Shown in pieces: positions 50,460-59,246 of a stretch of DNA of 64,000 nucleotides. The notes under the pieces were generated by a model that made no database searches, was not told the DNA's origin, and was given only the letters and a program-made list of their open reading frames with translations. Position 1 is the stretch's first letter. Every line of letters begins with the position of its first letter. Position numbers and translations under genes: made by a program. Source of the DNA: Sphaerisporangium sp040685555 (lineage in GTDB: Bacteria; Actinomycetota; Actinomycetes; Streptosporangiales; Streptosporangiaceae); contig NZ_JBFBIK010000030.1 in the NCBI RefSeq assembly GCF_040685555.1, forward strand, positions 6,119 to 70,118, written 5' to 3'.

Positions 50460-50804
50460 TTACTCCTGCGCCGGGCTGTTGCGGCGGCGCTCGTTGTAGG
50501 CGCGCATCCTGCCCGGGTAGCCCGTGAGCTGCACGTCGTAGACGGGGAGGGCGAGGTTCCTCGCCACCTTGATGATGACGGCGGGGGAGCCGACCCTCCG
50601 GCGCGTCCATTCGCCGTCATGGGCGACGGCGACGGCGGTCGTGTCGGTGGCGAAGGTCTCCGGCTCGACGTAGAACTCCACTCCCCGGCGGGACTTCGCG
50701 AAGGCGATCAGTACCTCGATGTCGCCGTCGTTGGCCTCCCGGTCGAACCTGACGATGCTCCGGCCACGTAGCCGACGAATTCCATAGCGATCACGCCATC
50801 CCAT
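50460..50804 (-). CDS. Conserved small actinobacterial protein of unknown function
   Basis: A 114-residue basic protein. It begins MGWRDRYGIRRLRGRSIVRFDRE, has AFAKSRRGVEFYVEPETFATDTTAVAVA in the middle and ends PVYDVQLTGYPGRMRAYNERRR, a pattern I recognise from unannotated actinobacterial proteins of the same size. Alternating beta strands and no cysteines suggest a small alpha/beta fold. No signal or TM segment is present. It is divergent from the DUF1707 gene. I assign no function. Confidence 0.7.
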   Translation of the reverse strand: MGWRDRYGIRRLRGRSIVRFDREANDGDIEVLIAFAKSRRGVEFYVEPETFATDTTAVAVAHDGEWTRRRVGSPAVIIKVARNLALPVYDVQLTGYPGRMRAYNERRRNSPAQE

Positions 50805-50948
50805 ATCCCTTGTATACCGGGACCGGCTGACAAATGGGTGCCTCCGGGCCAGATCGGGGTCGGGTCGGGGTTGTTCCGGATAGACCGGACTCGCCGCACG
50901 TCTAAGAATGGGGTAGACGACTGGTTACGAGGAAAGGTGCGGCCACTG

Positions 50949-51557
50949 ATGGCAGGGGCAGTGAGACCTCCGGCGACACCATCCACCGGAGGGTGGGCGC
51001 CAGCGCCTCACCCTCGGCTTCGGGTGACCAACCAGGAACGCGATCAGGTGGTCGAGCACGTCACCGTCGCGTACACCGAAGGCCGCCTCGACAAGGACGA
51101 GTTCGACGAGCGGCTTCACCTCGCGATGACGGCGCGCACTCACGCCGATCTCGCACCGATCATGCACGACCTGTATCCCGTGCGGCCCATGCCCCGCGCG
51201 CCGCAGTCGCTCCCGCAGATGGGCCCGCACCACACGGCGCCGCTCACGGGTGGCGATCGGCTCGGTGCCGCCGCCGCGCACCTGCTGCCGCTCTGTGGCC
51301 TGTCCTTCGTCGGACCCCTGATCATGCTGCTGACCGGGGGAAGAACCTCCCCGTACATCCGTCAGCATGCGGTGGAGTCGCTCAACTTCCACCTGACCAT
51401 GCTCGGCGCCACCATCGCGTTGCCCTTCACCATCATCGGGGTCGTCCTCATCCCGTTCATCATGATCGGCGCGCTCGTGCTCGGCATCGTCGGCGCCGTG
51501 GCCGCAGCCGGCGACACACACTTCCGCTACCCGCTGACCCTCCGCCCGATCAAGTAG
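50949..51557 (+). CDS. DUF1707-DUF4870 membrane protein
   Basis: A 202-residue protein. Residues 24-75 form a DUF1707 domain (LRVTNQERDQVVEHVTVAYTEGRLDKDEFDERL), a small helical domain found in actinobacterial regulators. Residues 100-195 form DUF4870 (AAAHLLPLCGLSFVGPLIMLL, then SPYIRQHAVESLNFHLTM), with three to four TM helices. The pair is common in actinobacteria, function unknown. I took the ATG at 50949; an in-frame GTG at 50937 sits closer to GAGGAAAG and is a fair alternative. Confidence 0.85.
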   Translation: MAGAVRPPATPSTGGWAPAPHPRLRVTNQERDQVVEHVTVAYTEGRLDKDEFDERLHLAMTARTHADLAPIMHDLYPVRPMPRAPQSLPQMGPHHTAPLTGGDRLGAAAAHLLPLCGLSFVGPLIMLLTGGRTSPYIRQHAVESLNFHLTMLGATIALPFTIIGVVLIPFIMIGALVLGIVGAVAAAGDTHFRYPLTLRPIK

Positions 51558-51656
51558 CCCGGCACCCTCCGCCAGATCGGGTGGCCCGAGCTCTCGCCAG
51601 ATCAGGTGAGCCCGGGGCCTCACCCGGTGAACCCTCGTGTGGTCGTAGACCGGCGC

Positions 51657-52397
51657 CTAGCGGGCCAGTACCGCGTACTTCACTGTCATGGCGCCGGTGG
51701 AGAGGCTGCCGATGGTGTCGAAGGCGGCTCGTGACAGGTCCAGGCACCGGCCGCTCACGAACGGCCCGCGGTCGTTGATGCGGACGGTCACGGTCCTGCC
51801 GTTCCGAGGGTTGGTCACGCGCACCTTGCTCCCCATGGGGAGCGTCTTGTGTGCCGCCGTCATCGCGTCCGGGTTGAAGCGCTCACCGCTCGCCGTCATC
51901 TGGCCCTCGTCGTAGAACGAGGCTCCGCAGCTGCCCGACGAGATGACTTTGGCCTTGGCGGTGGGCTTCTTCGCGGGCTTCGCCGGTTTGACCGGCTTGG
52001 CCGCCTTCGGGGGTTCGGCGGCCTCCTTCTGGGTGGCGGCGGCCTTGGCGGCCTCGGCGGTTCCGGCTCCGGAGCTCGTGCTGTGCCGTTCGGACGCGGC
52101 GGAGGCGGTACCCGAGGAGCCTGCCTGGGCGAAGGGGGTCCACGGGGTGACCGTGCCGGCCGGCACATCCGCGACGGGTGCGGCGGTGACCGTACGACCG
52201 GCCGTCCCAAGCCCGGCGGCGGCGGTGACCGGCGCGTCATCGCCGTTGTCCACGACGATCCAGGCGCCGGCCGACGCTGCCACCACGGCGGTGACGGCGA
52301 CGGCGGAACGCAGGTGCCGCCTGGCGCCGGTCCTCAGCAGGGGAACTGTCTTCTCGTACCAACGGGTGGGGGAGGCGTGCAGGCCCAAGGGAACCAC
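51657..52397 (-). CDS. rlpA: RlpA-like double-psi beta-barrel protein
   Basis: A 246-residue exported protein. A TM/signal segment (RSAVAVTAVVAASAGAWIVV) lies near residues 28-47, a long Ala/Pro/Lys-rich spacer covers 75-155, and the C-terminal 95 residues form the RlpA domain: GASFYDEGQMTASGERFNPDAMTAAHKTLP (in part), then VRVTNPRNGRTVTVRINDRGPF and GRCLDLSRAAF. The Asp in INDRGPF is the lytic-transglycosylase candidate. It probably cleaves or binds peptidoglycan. The start is uncertain: the GTG at 52397 has AGGA very close, while an ATG at 52493 adds 32 non-conserved residues. A Crp-like site lies upstream. Confidence 0.78.
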   Translation of the reverse strand: MVPLGLHASPTRWYEKTVPLLRTGARRHLRSAVAVTAVVAASAGAWIVVDNGDDAPVTAAAGLGTAGRTVTAAPVADVPAGTVTPWTPFAQAGSSGTASAASERHSTSSGAGTAEAAKAAATQKEAAEPPKAAKPVKPAKPAKKPTAKAKVISSGSCGASFYDEGQMTASGERFNPDAMTAAHKTLPMGSKVRVTNPRNGRTVTVRINDRGPFVSGRCLDLSRAAFDTIGSLSTGAMTVKYAVLAR

Positions 52398-52574
52398 GGT
52401 CCTAGATAGGGGGCAAGGACACGGGACGGCGCGTGCGGACGAGCGTGGGGGAGCCACCAACCCGGATACCTGCCGACCGTCCCATCTACGCATTAGGCGC
52501 TAAAAGACCCATTGCGTAATGTCCAGCACCATAACGGACAAATAGGAAGTAAAGACACTCAAAGCACGCGCAAA

Positions 52575-52588
52575 GTGACGCAAGTCAC
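52575..52588. promoter_or_regulatory. Crp-like binding site upstream of the RlpA gene
   Basis: GTGACGCAAGTCAC matches the GTGA-N6-TCAC core of Crp-family sites; on the minus strand the 16-mer is TGTGACTTGCGTCACT. It lies 82 bp before the long start and 178 bp before the short one. Crp/GlxR control of cell-wall lytic genes is known in actinobacteria. Confidence 0.5.
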
Positions 52589-52679
52589 ACCCTGAGTGAT
52601 CAGATGCGCGCCAGAGCCCCCTCGATGGCGGAGCCGGGCCGGGGGATCGCCGGGTTGGATCGTGTGGTGTGGGCGCCGA

Positions 52680-54218
52680 TCAGAAGAGGAGTTCGCGGAC
52701 GGAGTCGACGGTGTCGGCCTCTTCGGGGCGCTTGTCGGGGCGGTAGCGCAGTACGCGCGCGAACCTCAAAGCCACGCCGCCCGGGTAGCGCGGGGAACGC
52801 TGAACCCCGTCGAAGGCGACTTCGACCACCATCTCAGGCCGTACCGTGACCACCCACTCGTCACTCGGGCCTTCGGCCAGCGCGAGAAACCGCTCGGTCT
52901 GCCAGGCCAGCAGCTCGTCGGTGAGGCCCTTGAACGTCTTGCCCAGCATCACGAAGTCGCCCGACTCAGGATCCCTGGCGCCGAGATGCAGGTTGGACAG
53001 CTTGCCCTGACGCCGGCCATGCCCCCATTCGGCGGCGAGTACGACGAGATCGAGGGTGTGGCGGGGCTTCACCTTGATCCAGCCCGCTCCTCGCCGTCCC
53101 GCGGCGTACGGCGTGGCGGGGGACTTGGCGACCACGCCCTCGTGCCCCCGCCGGAGGACGTCGGCGAAGAACGACATGCCCTCCTCGGGGTCGGCGGTGA
53201 CCAGGCGCGGGGTCAGCAGCTCGGCGGGTACGGCTCGCGCGAGCGCCGCGTGCCGCTCGCTGTCGGGAAGGTCGAGCAGATCCTCACCGCCGACGCGCAG
53301 CGCGTCGAAGAAGAACACGCTCAACGGTGTCGTCTCGCGCAGCCGTGCGATGTCGGTCTTGCTGGCGACCCGGCTCGCGGTCACCTGGAAGGGCTCGGGC
53401 CGGCCGTCGGGCCGCAGGGCGATCACTTCGCCATCGAGCACCAGGTCGTCGACGGGCAGAGCCAGCACGGCCTCGGCCAGCTCGGGCACCTTGGCCGTGA
53501 TGTCGTCCAGAGTCCGGGTGAACACCCTGACCTCGGGGCCCGAGCGGTGCGCCTGCACCCGTACGCCGTCGAGCTTCCACTCCAGGGCCGCGGGGCCGCC
53601 GCCCAGCTTCGCCAGGGCCGCCGTCATGTTCGGGGCACTCTGCGCCAGCATGGGCGAGACGGGCCGGCCGACCTCCAGGTGGAACGCGCGCAGGGCTTCG
53701 ACGCCGCCGGCCAGAGCCGCGGCGCCGACCGCGGGCAGCCAGCCGCGCAGCGTAAGCGCGCGCCGCACCTCGGCGGCGGGAGTGCCGGCCGCCTTGGCGA
53801 CGGCCTCGATCATGACCCCGTTCAACGCGCCCTGACGCAGCTCGCCACCCAGCAGGCGCAGAAGGAACGACTGCTCCTGGCGGGTCACCGAGCGGAACAG
53901 CTCGTCCACAAGCTGCTTCCTGGCCGCCTGGGACCCCGGCCCGGCCTGTGACTTCATGCGGCTGAGGAGATCGTCGACCTCGGTGAGGGACGCGCTGGCG
54001 ATCTGGCGCGGCTCGGGAAGGTCCTGGAGGCTGCGCCAGCCGACGCCGACCTGGCGTTGTGGAAGCTCACCCGAGAGGTACGCGATGGCGATCTCGGCTT
54101 CCTCGGGCTGGACCCGGCTCAGCAACTCGGCGAGATGCCGGATCTTGGCGAGCCGGGCGGAGTCGGCCGCGACGGCAGCCGAGGTGCGCGCGAGGTCGAT
54201 GAGCAACACAGGTCTCAT
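52680..54218 (-). CDS. ATP-dependent DNA ligase
   Basis: A 512-residue ligase of the archaeal/mycobacterial LigB type. The N-terminal helical DNA-binding domain (residues 1-200) has FLLRLLGGELRQGALNGVM. Motif I is EWKLDGVRVQAHR, with the lysine that takes AMP (near residue 214), motif III is VFFFDALRVGG, motif IV is HEGVVAKSP, and motif V is GWIKVKPRHTLDLVV. The OB domain follows (EVAFDGVQRSPRYPGGVALRF). It supplements the NAD-dependent ligase in repair. ATG at 54218, or a GTG at 54209 giving MLLIDLARTS, the more usual opening. Confidence 0.9.
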   Translation of the reverse strand: MRPVLLIDLARTSAAVAADSARLAKIRHLAELLSRVQPEEAEIAIAYLSGELPQRQVGVGWRSLQDLPEPRQIASASLTEVDDLLSRMKSQAGPGSQAARKQLVDELFRSVTRQEQSFLLRLLGGELRQGALNGVMIEAVAKAAGTPAAEVRRALTLRGWLPAVGAAALAGGVEALRAFHLEVGRPVSPMLAQSAPNMTAALAKLGGGPAALEWKLDGVRVQAHRSGPEVRVFTRTLDDITAKVPELAEAVLALPVDDLVLDGEVIALRPDGRPEPFQVTASRVASKTDIARLRETTPLSVFFFDALRVGGEDLLDLPDSERHAALARAVPAELLTPRLVTADPEEGMSFFADVLRRGHEGVVAKSPATPYAAGRRGAGWIKVKPRHTLDLVVLAAEWGHGRRQGKLSNLHLGARDPESGDFVMLGKTFKGLTDELLAWQTERFLALAEGPSDEWVVTVRPEMVVEVAFDGVQRSPRYPGGVALRFARVLRYRPDKRPEEADTVDSVRELLF

Positions 54219-54630
54219 CGTGCCAGTTCAGCGCGTAGGACGCTCCCGCAGGGAGCGATATAGACGAGATAAGCCGCGAACCTTGCCCATTCCCCGCAAA
54301 AGAACCCGCACTCTGAGATCACGAATCCGTGACTCTCGGTGATCAGCGGGGCTGGGTGTGCGGGTGGGTGCCCTCGGTGCGGTGGTGCCTGTTCGGGGCC
54401 GGGGGCGTCGCCTTCGTTCCGCTGGGCAGGCCCCTCGTTCCGGTGCCGGGGCGGCGCGATCCGCGGTAAGGGGTTGTGGCCACCGGACCGGTGCCGTCGG
54501 GGCCGGTTGGCCGACGGCGGGTCCGCCGTGGGAGCCGCCGGGCCGGATGGCTCGCGGTGTCGCGCGAGCCGATGGGACCGGAGGCTTCCACAGCGTCAGG
54601 GCCGGCGGACCCCGGTTGGCGGGCGAGCGG
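54219..54630. other. GC-rich intergenic region without a supported gene
   Basis: 412 bp between the FKBP stop and the ligase start. Frames on both strands give only Arg/Pro/Gly-rich low-complexity peptides without start signals. No RNA gene or clear repeat was found. Confidence 0.5.
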
Positions 54631-55005
54631 TCAGCTCACGCCGAGGAGGTCGACCACGAAGATCAGCGTCTCACCCGGCTTGATGGCGTTGCCGGCCCCG
54701 CGGTTGCCATAGCCGAGGTGGGGCGGGATCGTGAGCCGGCGACGCCCGCCGACGCGCATCCCCGCGACACCCTGGTCCCAGCCGGCGATGACGCGACCGG
54801 CGCCAAGCGGGAACTGGAACGAGTCGCCGCGGTTCCAGGACGCGTCGAACTCCTCACCGGTGGAGAACGCGACGCCGACGTAGTGCACGTTCACCATGTG
54901 CCCCGCCTTGGCCTCCTCACCGTCTCCCACGGTGATGTCAACGATCTCGAGATCCGCCGGCGCGTCGCCCTCCGGAAAGTCGATCTCGGGCTTCTCGAGT
55001 GCCAC
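54631..55005 (-). CDS. FKBP-type peptidyl-prolyl cis-trans isomerase
   Basis: A 124-residue single FKBP domain without signal peptide, so cytosolic. Conserved parts are VNVHYVGVAFSTGEEFDASWNRGDSF (in part), FQFPLGAGRVIAGWDQGVAGMRVGGRRRLTIP (in part) and PHLGYGNRGAG, ending TLIFVVDLLGVS. Most residues of the FK506 pocket (Tyr, Asp, Phe, Val-Ile, Trp, Tyr) are present. It accelerates proline isomerisation during folding. AAGGAG six bases before the GTG start fixes the start. Confidence 0.92.
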   Translation of the reverse strand: MALEKPEIDFPEGDAPADLEIVDITVGDGEEAKAGHMVNVHYVGVAFSTGEEFDASWNRGDSFQFPLGAGRVIAGWDQGVAGMRVGGRRRLTIPPHLGYGNRGAGNAIKPGETLIFVVDLLGVS

Positions 55006-55354
55006 GTGTTCTCCTTGATTAGAGTGCGCGCCCCCGGTGTGGCATGGAGCGCGCCTGGACTAGGCGTCGACCGCCTTCCGGCCGACCGAACGACTCTACG
55101 GGGTCCTGACCGCGGACGGGCGGCGAGGGCCCATTCTGCGATCACTCAAGGAAGCGAGTGCCGGGAGAGCGCCCTTCTGCCTCCTGGACCTTCGTATCCC
55201 GATGGGTGACGTGCGGTCCCATCCCCATGAGCCGTCCCCATTGTTCCAGGCCGGCCCGTACGACCGGCCCCACGGCACGCACCTTGTCCGATCAGCGGAG
55301 CAGGGCGGCGCGCTACGGGATCAGCCGCGTGCGCGGCGATTCACCGTTGACGGG
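55006..55354. other. Intergenic region with a small hairpin, no supported gene
   Basis: 349 bp between the stress-domain gene stop and the FKBP start. GGCCGG (55249-55254) can pair with CCGGCC (55264-55269) and may help end the stress-domain transcript. A 60-codon frame on the minus strand (55096-55278) has no recognisable features. Confidence 0.4.
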
Positions 55355-57418
55355 TCATGGCCTGGGGGACACGTCGTCGCCGCCGGCCGCCGGGGCTGGG
55401 GCGATGGGTTCGGCGGGTTCGGCGGGTTCGACCGTCGACGGTTCCGGCGTGGCGGTCTTGGCCTTGGTGGAGCGGGTCGTCGTCGTGCGCCTTGCCCGCG
55501 CGGGCTTGGACGGCGCGGCGGCCTGGGAAGCGTCACCTGCCGGAGCGGCGGCGTCGGACGCCCCTGCCGCACTGGCCTCGGTTGCGCTCGTTCCGGTTCC
55601 GGTTGCGGTTGCGGTTGCGGTTGCGCTTGCCTCGCGTCCGGTCGCGTCGGCTCCGGGTGCCGCCGGTCGGGTGAGCACGGCTTCGGAGGACGTGCTGACC
55701 GGCGATTTCGAAGGCGCGCTCTTCGGCGTGGTCGAAGGCGTGGTCTTCCGCGCGGTGGTACGCCTGGCCGGCTTCGACGTGACGGACAGCGCGGACTCGC
55801 CGTCGGCCGGCGGGCTCACCAGGTCGGAGTCCGCGGGCTTGAGGTGGGCCGTCGCGCCGTCCGGGGTGGAGAAGGGGGACTCGTTCTCCGCTGGCGGGCC
55901 CGCCGGGCCGGAGTCCACGGGCTTGTCGAGGTCCGCGGGCTTCAGGCGGGCGGTCGTGCCGGCGGGGGTGGCGGTTCGGGGCTTCCTCGCCCTCGCGGGC
56001 CGCTTCGCAGGGGCCGATTCCCCGCTGGGGGCGTCGGCCGGCGGGCCGGCGGATTCGGAGGTGGCGGATCCGGTGACCACGGGTTCGGTTGTGGAGGACT
56101 TCGATGACGAGGCCGCGAAGAGTTCCTCCGAAGCGGCCGACGACGATGCGGAGTCGTCCTCCGAAGCCGTCGGGGGCGAGGAAGTGAACACGTCCTCCGA
56201 AGCCGCCGCGGACGAGGGCGTGGGAGCGTCCTTCAGGTCCGAGGGCGAGGAAAAAACGTCGTTCGAGGCGGCCGGGGATGACGGCGCGGAGACGTCATCA
56301 GAAGCCGGGGATGAGAACGAGGGGACGTCGTCCGAGGTGGAAGGGGAGGGGAGGTCGTCCGAGGCCGAGGGCGAGGGGAGGTCGTCCGAGGTGGAAGGGG
56401 AGGAGCCTTCGGAAGGCTCGGGGGTGAGGGGCTTGGGTGCGGAGGGTGCTGTGGCGGCTCGTACGGTCGACATCGGGATGGCGACGGTGGCCTCCTCCAT
56501 GGCCTCGGCCCGTGTTTCCGCCGGACGGGCCGAGCTGGCGGGCGAAGGCATGGTGACGGCGTGGTCGGCCGCCGGGGACGGCATGGTGACGGTCGCTGAG
56601 GAGTCGATCGCTGAGGGGTCGCTCGCCGGCGAACCGGTTGAGCCTGGGGACGGGGAGTCCACCGCCGAGGCGCCCGCGGCCTTGGTGTCCCTGGACCGGG
56701 CGTCGCCGGTCGAAGCCGGCGTGTCGCCCGAGGGGGAGGCAGAGGTGGGCGGCGAGGCGGAGGTGGAGGGGGTCGAGCTGGACGGCGAGGAAGACGCGGG
56801 GGACGCCGAGGGGGTTGCGCTGGACGGTGAGGAAGGCGTGGAGGAAGACGCGGGGGAGGCGTGGCCCGGGAGGGTTTGGTCGGGAGTGGGGAGGGGGCCG
56901 CCTGACCGGGGTCGTTCGACCACGATCGTGTCGGCGGGACGGGTGCCGCCTTCCAGCACGGCCAGGGCATCCTCAAGCGCGGCGGAGGGCACCAGGACGT
57001 CGTACCGGCCGGCCACGATCACGCTGCGCGAGGTGAAGTCCCGGGTCCCGCCCTTGAACGCGTGGCTGGCGAACCCGAAGGCCGCGCCCATCACGGCGCC
57101 CCACAGCACCGCCCAGACGGCGAGCGCGAAGAACGAGGCGGTGGTCGAGGTGAACAGCCCGAGGAACAGGCCCACGACGAGCCCGAAGACCGCGCCGCTG
57201 ATGGCCCCGGACAGGGCCGCGCGCGCGTTGGTCAGCCGTCCGGTGACCGTCTCCTCAAGGCGCAGGTCGCTCCCGACGATGGCGACGTTGTGGACCGGGT
57301 ATCCGGAGTCCGATAGCGAGTCGACGGCACGCTGCGCGGCCGGGTAATTGTCATAGCTGACCAGGAGTCGCCGATCAGTGGCGAGAGGTGAGGCCAGTCC
57401 GGGGGACGAACCGATCAT
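55355..57418 (-). CDS. Stress-protein (YflT/GS17M-like) domain membrane protein with very long disordered tail
   Basis: A 687-residue protein. Residues 15-65 resemble the general-stress-protein 17M/YflT domain (RRLLVSYDNYPAAQRAVDSL, VHNVAIVGSDLRLEETVTGR). Two TM helices with glycine motifs (ALSGAISGAVFGLVVGLFLG and AVWAVLWGAVMGAAFGFASHAF in part) follow at residues 68-120. The domain ends near residue 170, the whole length of usual relatives. The other 510 residues are Ser/Pro/Ala/Thr-rich, with acidic SDDLPSPS repeats in the middle and Arg/Lys-rich TRPARRTTARK segments near the end. ATG start. The tail is probably disordered. Confidence 0.75.
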   Translation of the reverse strand: MIGSSPGLASPLATDRRLLVSYDNYPAAQRAVDSLSDSGYPVHNVAIVGSDLRLEETVTGRLTNARAALSGAISGAVFGLVVGLFLGLFTSTTASFFALAVWAVLWGAVMGAAFGFASHAFKGGTRDFTSRSVIVAGRYDVLVPSAALEDALAVLEGGTRPADTIVVERPRSGGPLPTPDQTLPGHASPASSSTPSSPSSATPSASPASSSPSSSTPSTSASPPTSASPSGDTPASTGDARSRDTKAAGASAVDSPSPGSTGSPASDPSAIDSSATVTMPSPAADHAVTMPSPASSARPAETRAEAMEEATVAIPMSTVRAATAPSAPKPLTPEPSEGSSPSTSDDLPSPSASDDLPSPSTSDDVPSFSSPASDDVSAPSSPAASNDVFSSPSDLKDAPTPSSAAASEDVFTSSPPTASEDDSASSSAASEELFAASSSKSSTTEPVVTGSATSESAGPPADAPSGESAPAKRPARARKPRTATPAGTTARLKPADLDKPVDSGPAGPPAENESPFSTPDGATAHLKPADSDLVSPPADGESALSVTSKPARRTTARKTTPSTTPKSAPSKSPVSTSSEAVLTRPAAPGADATGREASATATATATGTGTSATEASAAGASDAAAPAGDASQAAAPSKPARARRTTTTRSTKAKTATPEPSTVEPAEPAEPIAPAPAAGGDDVSPRP

Positions 57419-57486
57419 GGGGGGATTCCGCCTTCGCGGTCAGGGGGTTCACTTGCGGCTCCGCACTACCCGAAGGAGGCGGATTA

Positions 57487-57625
57487 TCACCAGCTCCTGT
57501 GCGGCTGAAGGCCTCAAGGAGCTGGGTCGTCACCAATTCTGGTGCAGCGGCGCGCCTCCATGAGACGGGTTGTCCCGAACTCTGGGTTAGCGGTGAGTTT
57601 TGAGGTGTTGTCACCAGCTTTGGTG
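57487..57625. repeat. Degenerate repeats of the guaB1 3' end
   Basis: TCACCA-type units begin at 57487, 57530 and 57611. The second and third contain the dyad CACCA-N4-TGGTG (57531-57544; 57612-57625). On the minus strand the third is the guaB1 end (CCCCTCCACCAAAGCTGGTGA), and the second reads almost the same (CCGCTGCACCAGAATTGGTGA). Confidence 0.55.
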
Positions 57626-59050
57626 GAGGGGCATGCCTTCTGAGTAGCCGGAGGAGCTTTGGATGCCGACCACCGCTCGCTCGTGGAACTCCTCCAGCGT
57701 GGTGGCGCCGGAGTAGGTGAGCGACGAGCGCAGGCCGGCGACGATGGCGTCGATCTGGTCCTCGACGCTCGGCCTGGCCGGGTCGAGGTACATGCGCGAG
57801 GTCGAGATGCCCTCCTCGAACAGCGCCTTGCGGGCGCGCTCGAAGGGCGTGTCGTCGGCGGTGCGCAGGCGTACGGCCCGGGCGGAGGCCATGCCGAAGT
57901 TCTCCTTGTACCGTCGCCCGTTGGCGTCGGTGTGGGCGTCGCCGGGCGACTCGTACGTGCCCGCGAACCAGGACCCGATCATCACGTTGGACGCGCCTGC
58001 CGCGAGGGCCAGGGCGACGTCGCGCGGGTGGCGTACGCCGCCGTCGGCCCACACGTGCCTGCCGAGGCTCCGGGCCTCGGCCGCGCATTCGAGGACGGCG
58101 GAGAACTGCGGCCGTCCGACACCGGTCATCATCCGCGTGGTGCACATGGCGCCCGGTCCGACCCCGACCTTGACGATGTCGGCGCCCGCCTCGATCAGGT
58201 CGCGTACCCCTGCCGCGGTCACGACGTTCCCGGCGGCGACCGGGACGCCCGGCTCCAGGGCCCGTACGGCGGACAGCACGGAGAGCATCTTCTCCTGGTG
58301 GCCGTGCGCGGTGTCGACGACCAGGCAGTCGACCCCCGCGTCCAGGAGCTCCTTGGCCTTGCCGGGGACGTCGCCGTTGATGCCGACGGCGGCGGCGACG
58401 CGCAGCCGGCCCCCGGCGTCCAGGGCGGGCTCGTACAGCGTGGCGCGCAGCGCGCCGGTGCGGGTGAGGACCCCGACAAGGCGTCCGTCGCCGTCGACGA
58501 CCGGGGCGAGGCGGTGCCGCCCGCCGTGCAGCATCTCGAACGCCGCCCGAGGATCGGTGCCCGCGGGGATGGTCATGGGGGAGACCGACATCACCTGGGA
58601 GAGCTGGGTGAACATGTCGACCCCGTGGCAGTCGGCCTCGGTGACGACGCCGATCGGCCGGTTCTCCCAGTCGACCACGATGACCGCCCCGTGCGCCCGC
58701 TTGGGCAGGAGGTTCAGCGCCTCACCGACGGTCTCGTGCGGGGTCAGCGTGATCGGCGTGTCGTGGACGAGGTCGCGCTTCTTGACCCAGTCGACGACTT
58801 CGGCGACGACGTCGAAGGGGATGTCCTGCGGGATGACGGTGATGCCACCGCGCCTGGCGATGGTCTCGGCCATGCGGCGGCCGGCCACCGCGGTCATGTT
58901 CGAGACCACGATGGGGATGGTGGTGCCCGTGCCGTCGCCGGTCGACAGGTCGACGGCGAGCCGCGACCCGACGGCCGACCGCGTGGGGACCATGAAGACG
59001 TCGCTGTAGGTCAGGTCGTAGATCGGGGCCTGATCGTTGAGGAATCGCAC
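57611..59050 (-). CDS. guaB1: GuaB1-family IMP-dehydrogenase-related protein (probable GMP reductase)
   Basis: A 479-residue protein of the IMPDH/GMPR family with two central CBS domains (about residues 95-205). SDVFMVPTRSAV opens the barrel, the catalytic cysteine is in VGVGPGAMCTTRMMTGVGRPQ (in part GVGPGAMCTTR), and the phosphate-binding VWADGGVRHPRDVALALAAGASNVMIG (in part) follows. Actinobacterial GuaB1 lacks IMPDH activity and in mycobacteria acts as GMP reductase, returning GMP to IMP in purine salvage. GTG start. Copies of its 3' end lie just downstream. Confidence 0.87.
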   Translation of the reverse strand: MRFLNDQAPIYDLTYSDVFMVPTRSAVGSRLAVDLSTGDGTGTTIPIVVSNMTAVAGRRMAETIARRGGITVIPQDIPFDVVAEVVDWVKKRDLVHDTPITLTPHETVGEALNLLPKRAHGAVIVVDWENRPIGVVTEADCHGVDMFTQLSQVMSVSPMTIPAGTDPRAAFEMLHGGRHRLAPVVDGDGRLVGVLTRTGALRATLYEPALDAGGRLRVAAAVGINGDVPGKAKELLDAGVDCLVVDTAHGHQEKMLSVLSAVRALEPGVPVAAGNVVTAAGVRDLIEAGADIVKVGVGPGAMCTTRMMTGVGRPQFSAVLECAAEARSLGRHVWADGGVRHPRDVALALAAGASNVMIGSWFAGTYESPGDAHTDANGRRYKENFGMASARAVRLRTADDTPFERARKALFEEGISTSRMYLDPARPSVEDQIDAIVAGLRSSLTYSGATTLEEFHERAVVGIQSSSGYSEGMPLHQSW

Positions 59051-59246
59051 GTTGGTTCAGCCTATGCGATTCATGGGGAACAATGGGATTCCCCAGCTCA
59101 GCTGGGTGATATGTCCTTGGTTGAGCTCATCGGCCACCCCTTCAGACTCCTCTGTGCGCGATGATCGAGACGGCGATCGTCCGGTCCGGATACATTGACG
59201 GCGCGAGCGAGTCATGCGGACGGGTGGCCCTGGAGTTGGAGGCGCT

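Noticed and set aside
52398..52600. Possible c-di-AMP (ydaO) riboswitch before the RlpA-like gene
   Set aside because: The region can form hairpins, and such riboswitches precede cell-wall hydrolases in actinobacteria, but the conserved blocks I would expect were not found.
55158..57347. A 729-codon plus-strand frame opposite the stress-domain gene
   Set aside because: It is a reflection of the Ser/Pro/Ala-rich minus-strand coding sequence. It has no domain, and the minus-strand frame has a recognisable folded N-terminus and TM helices.
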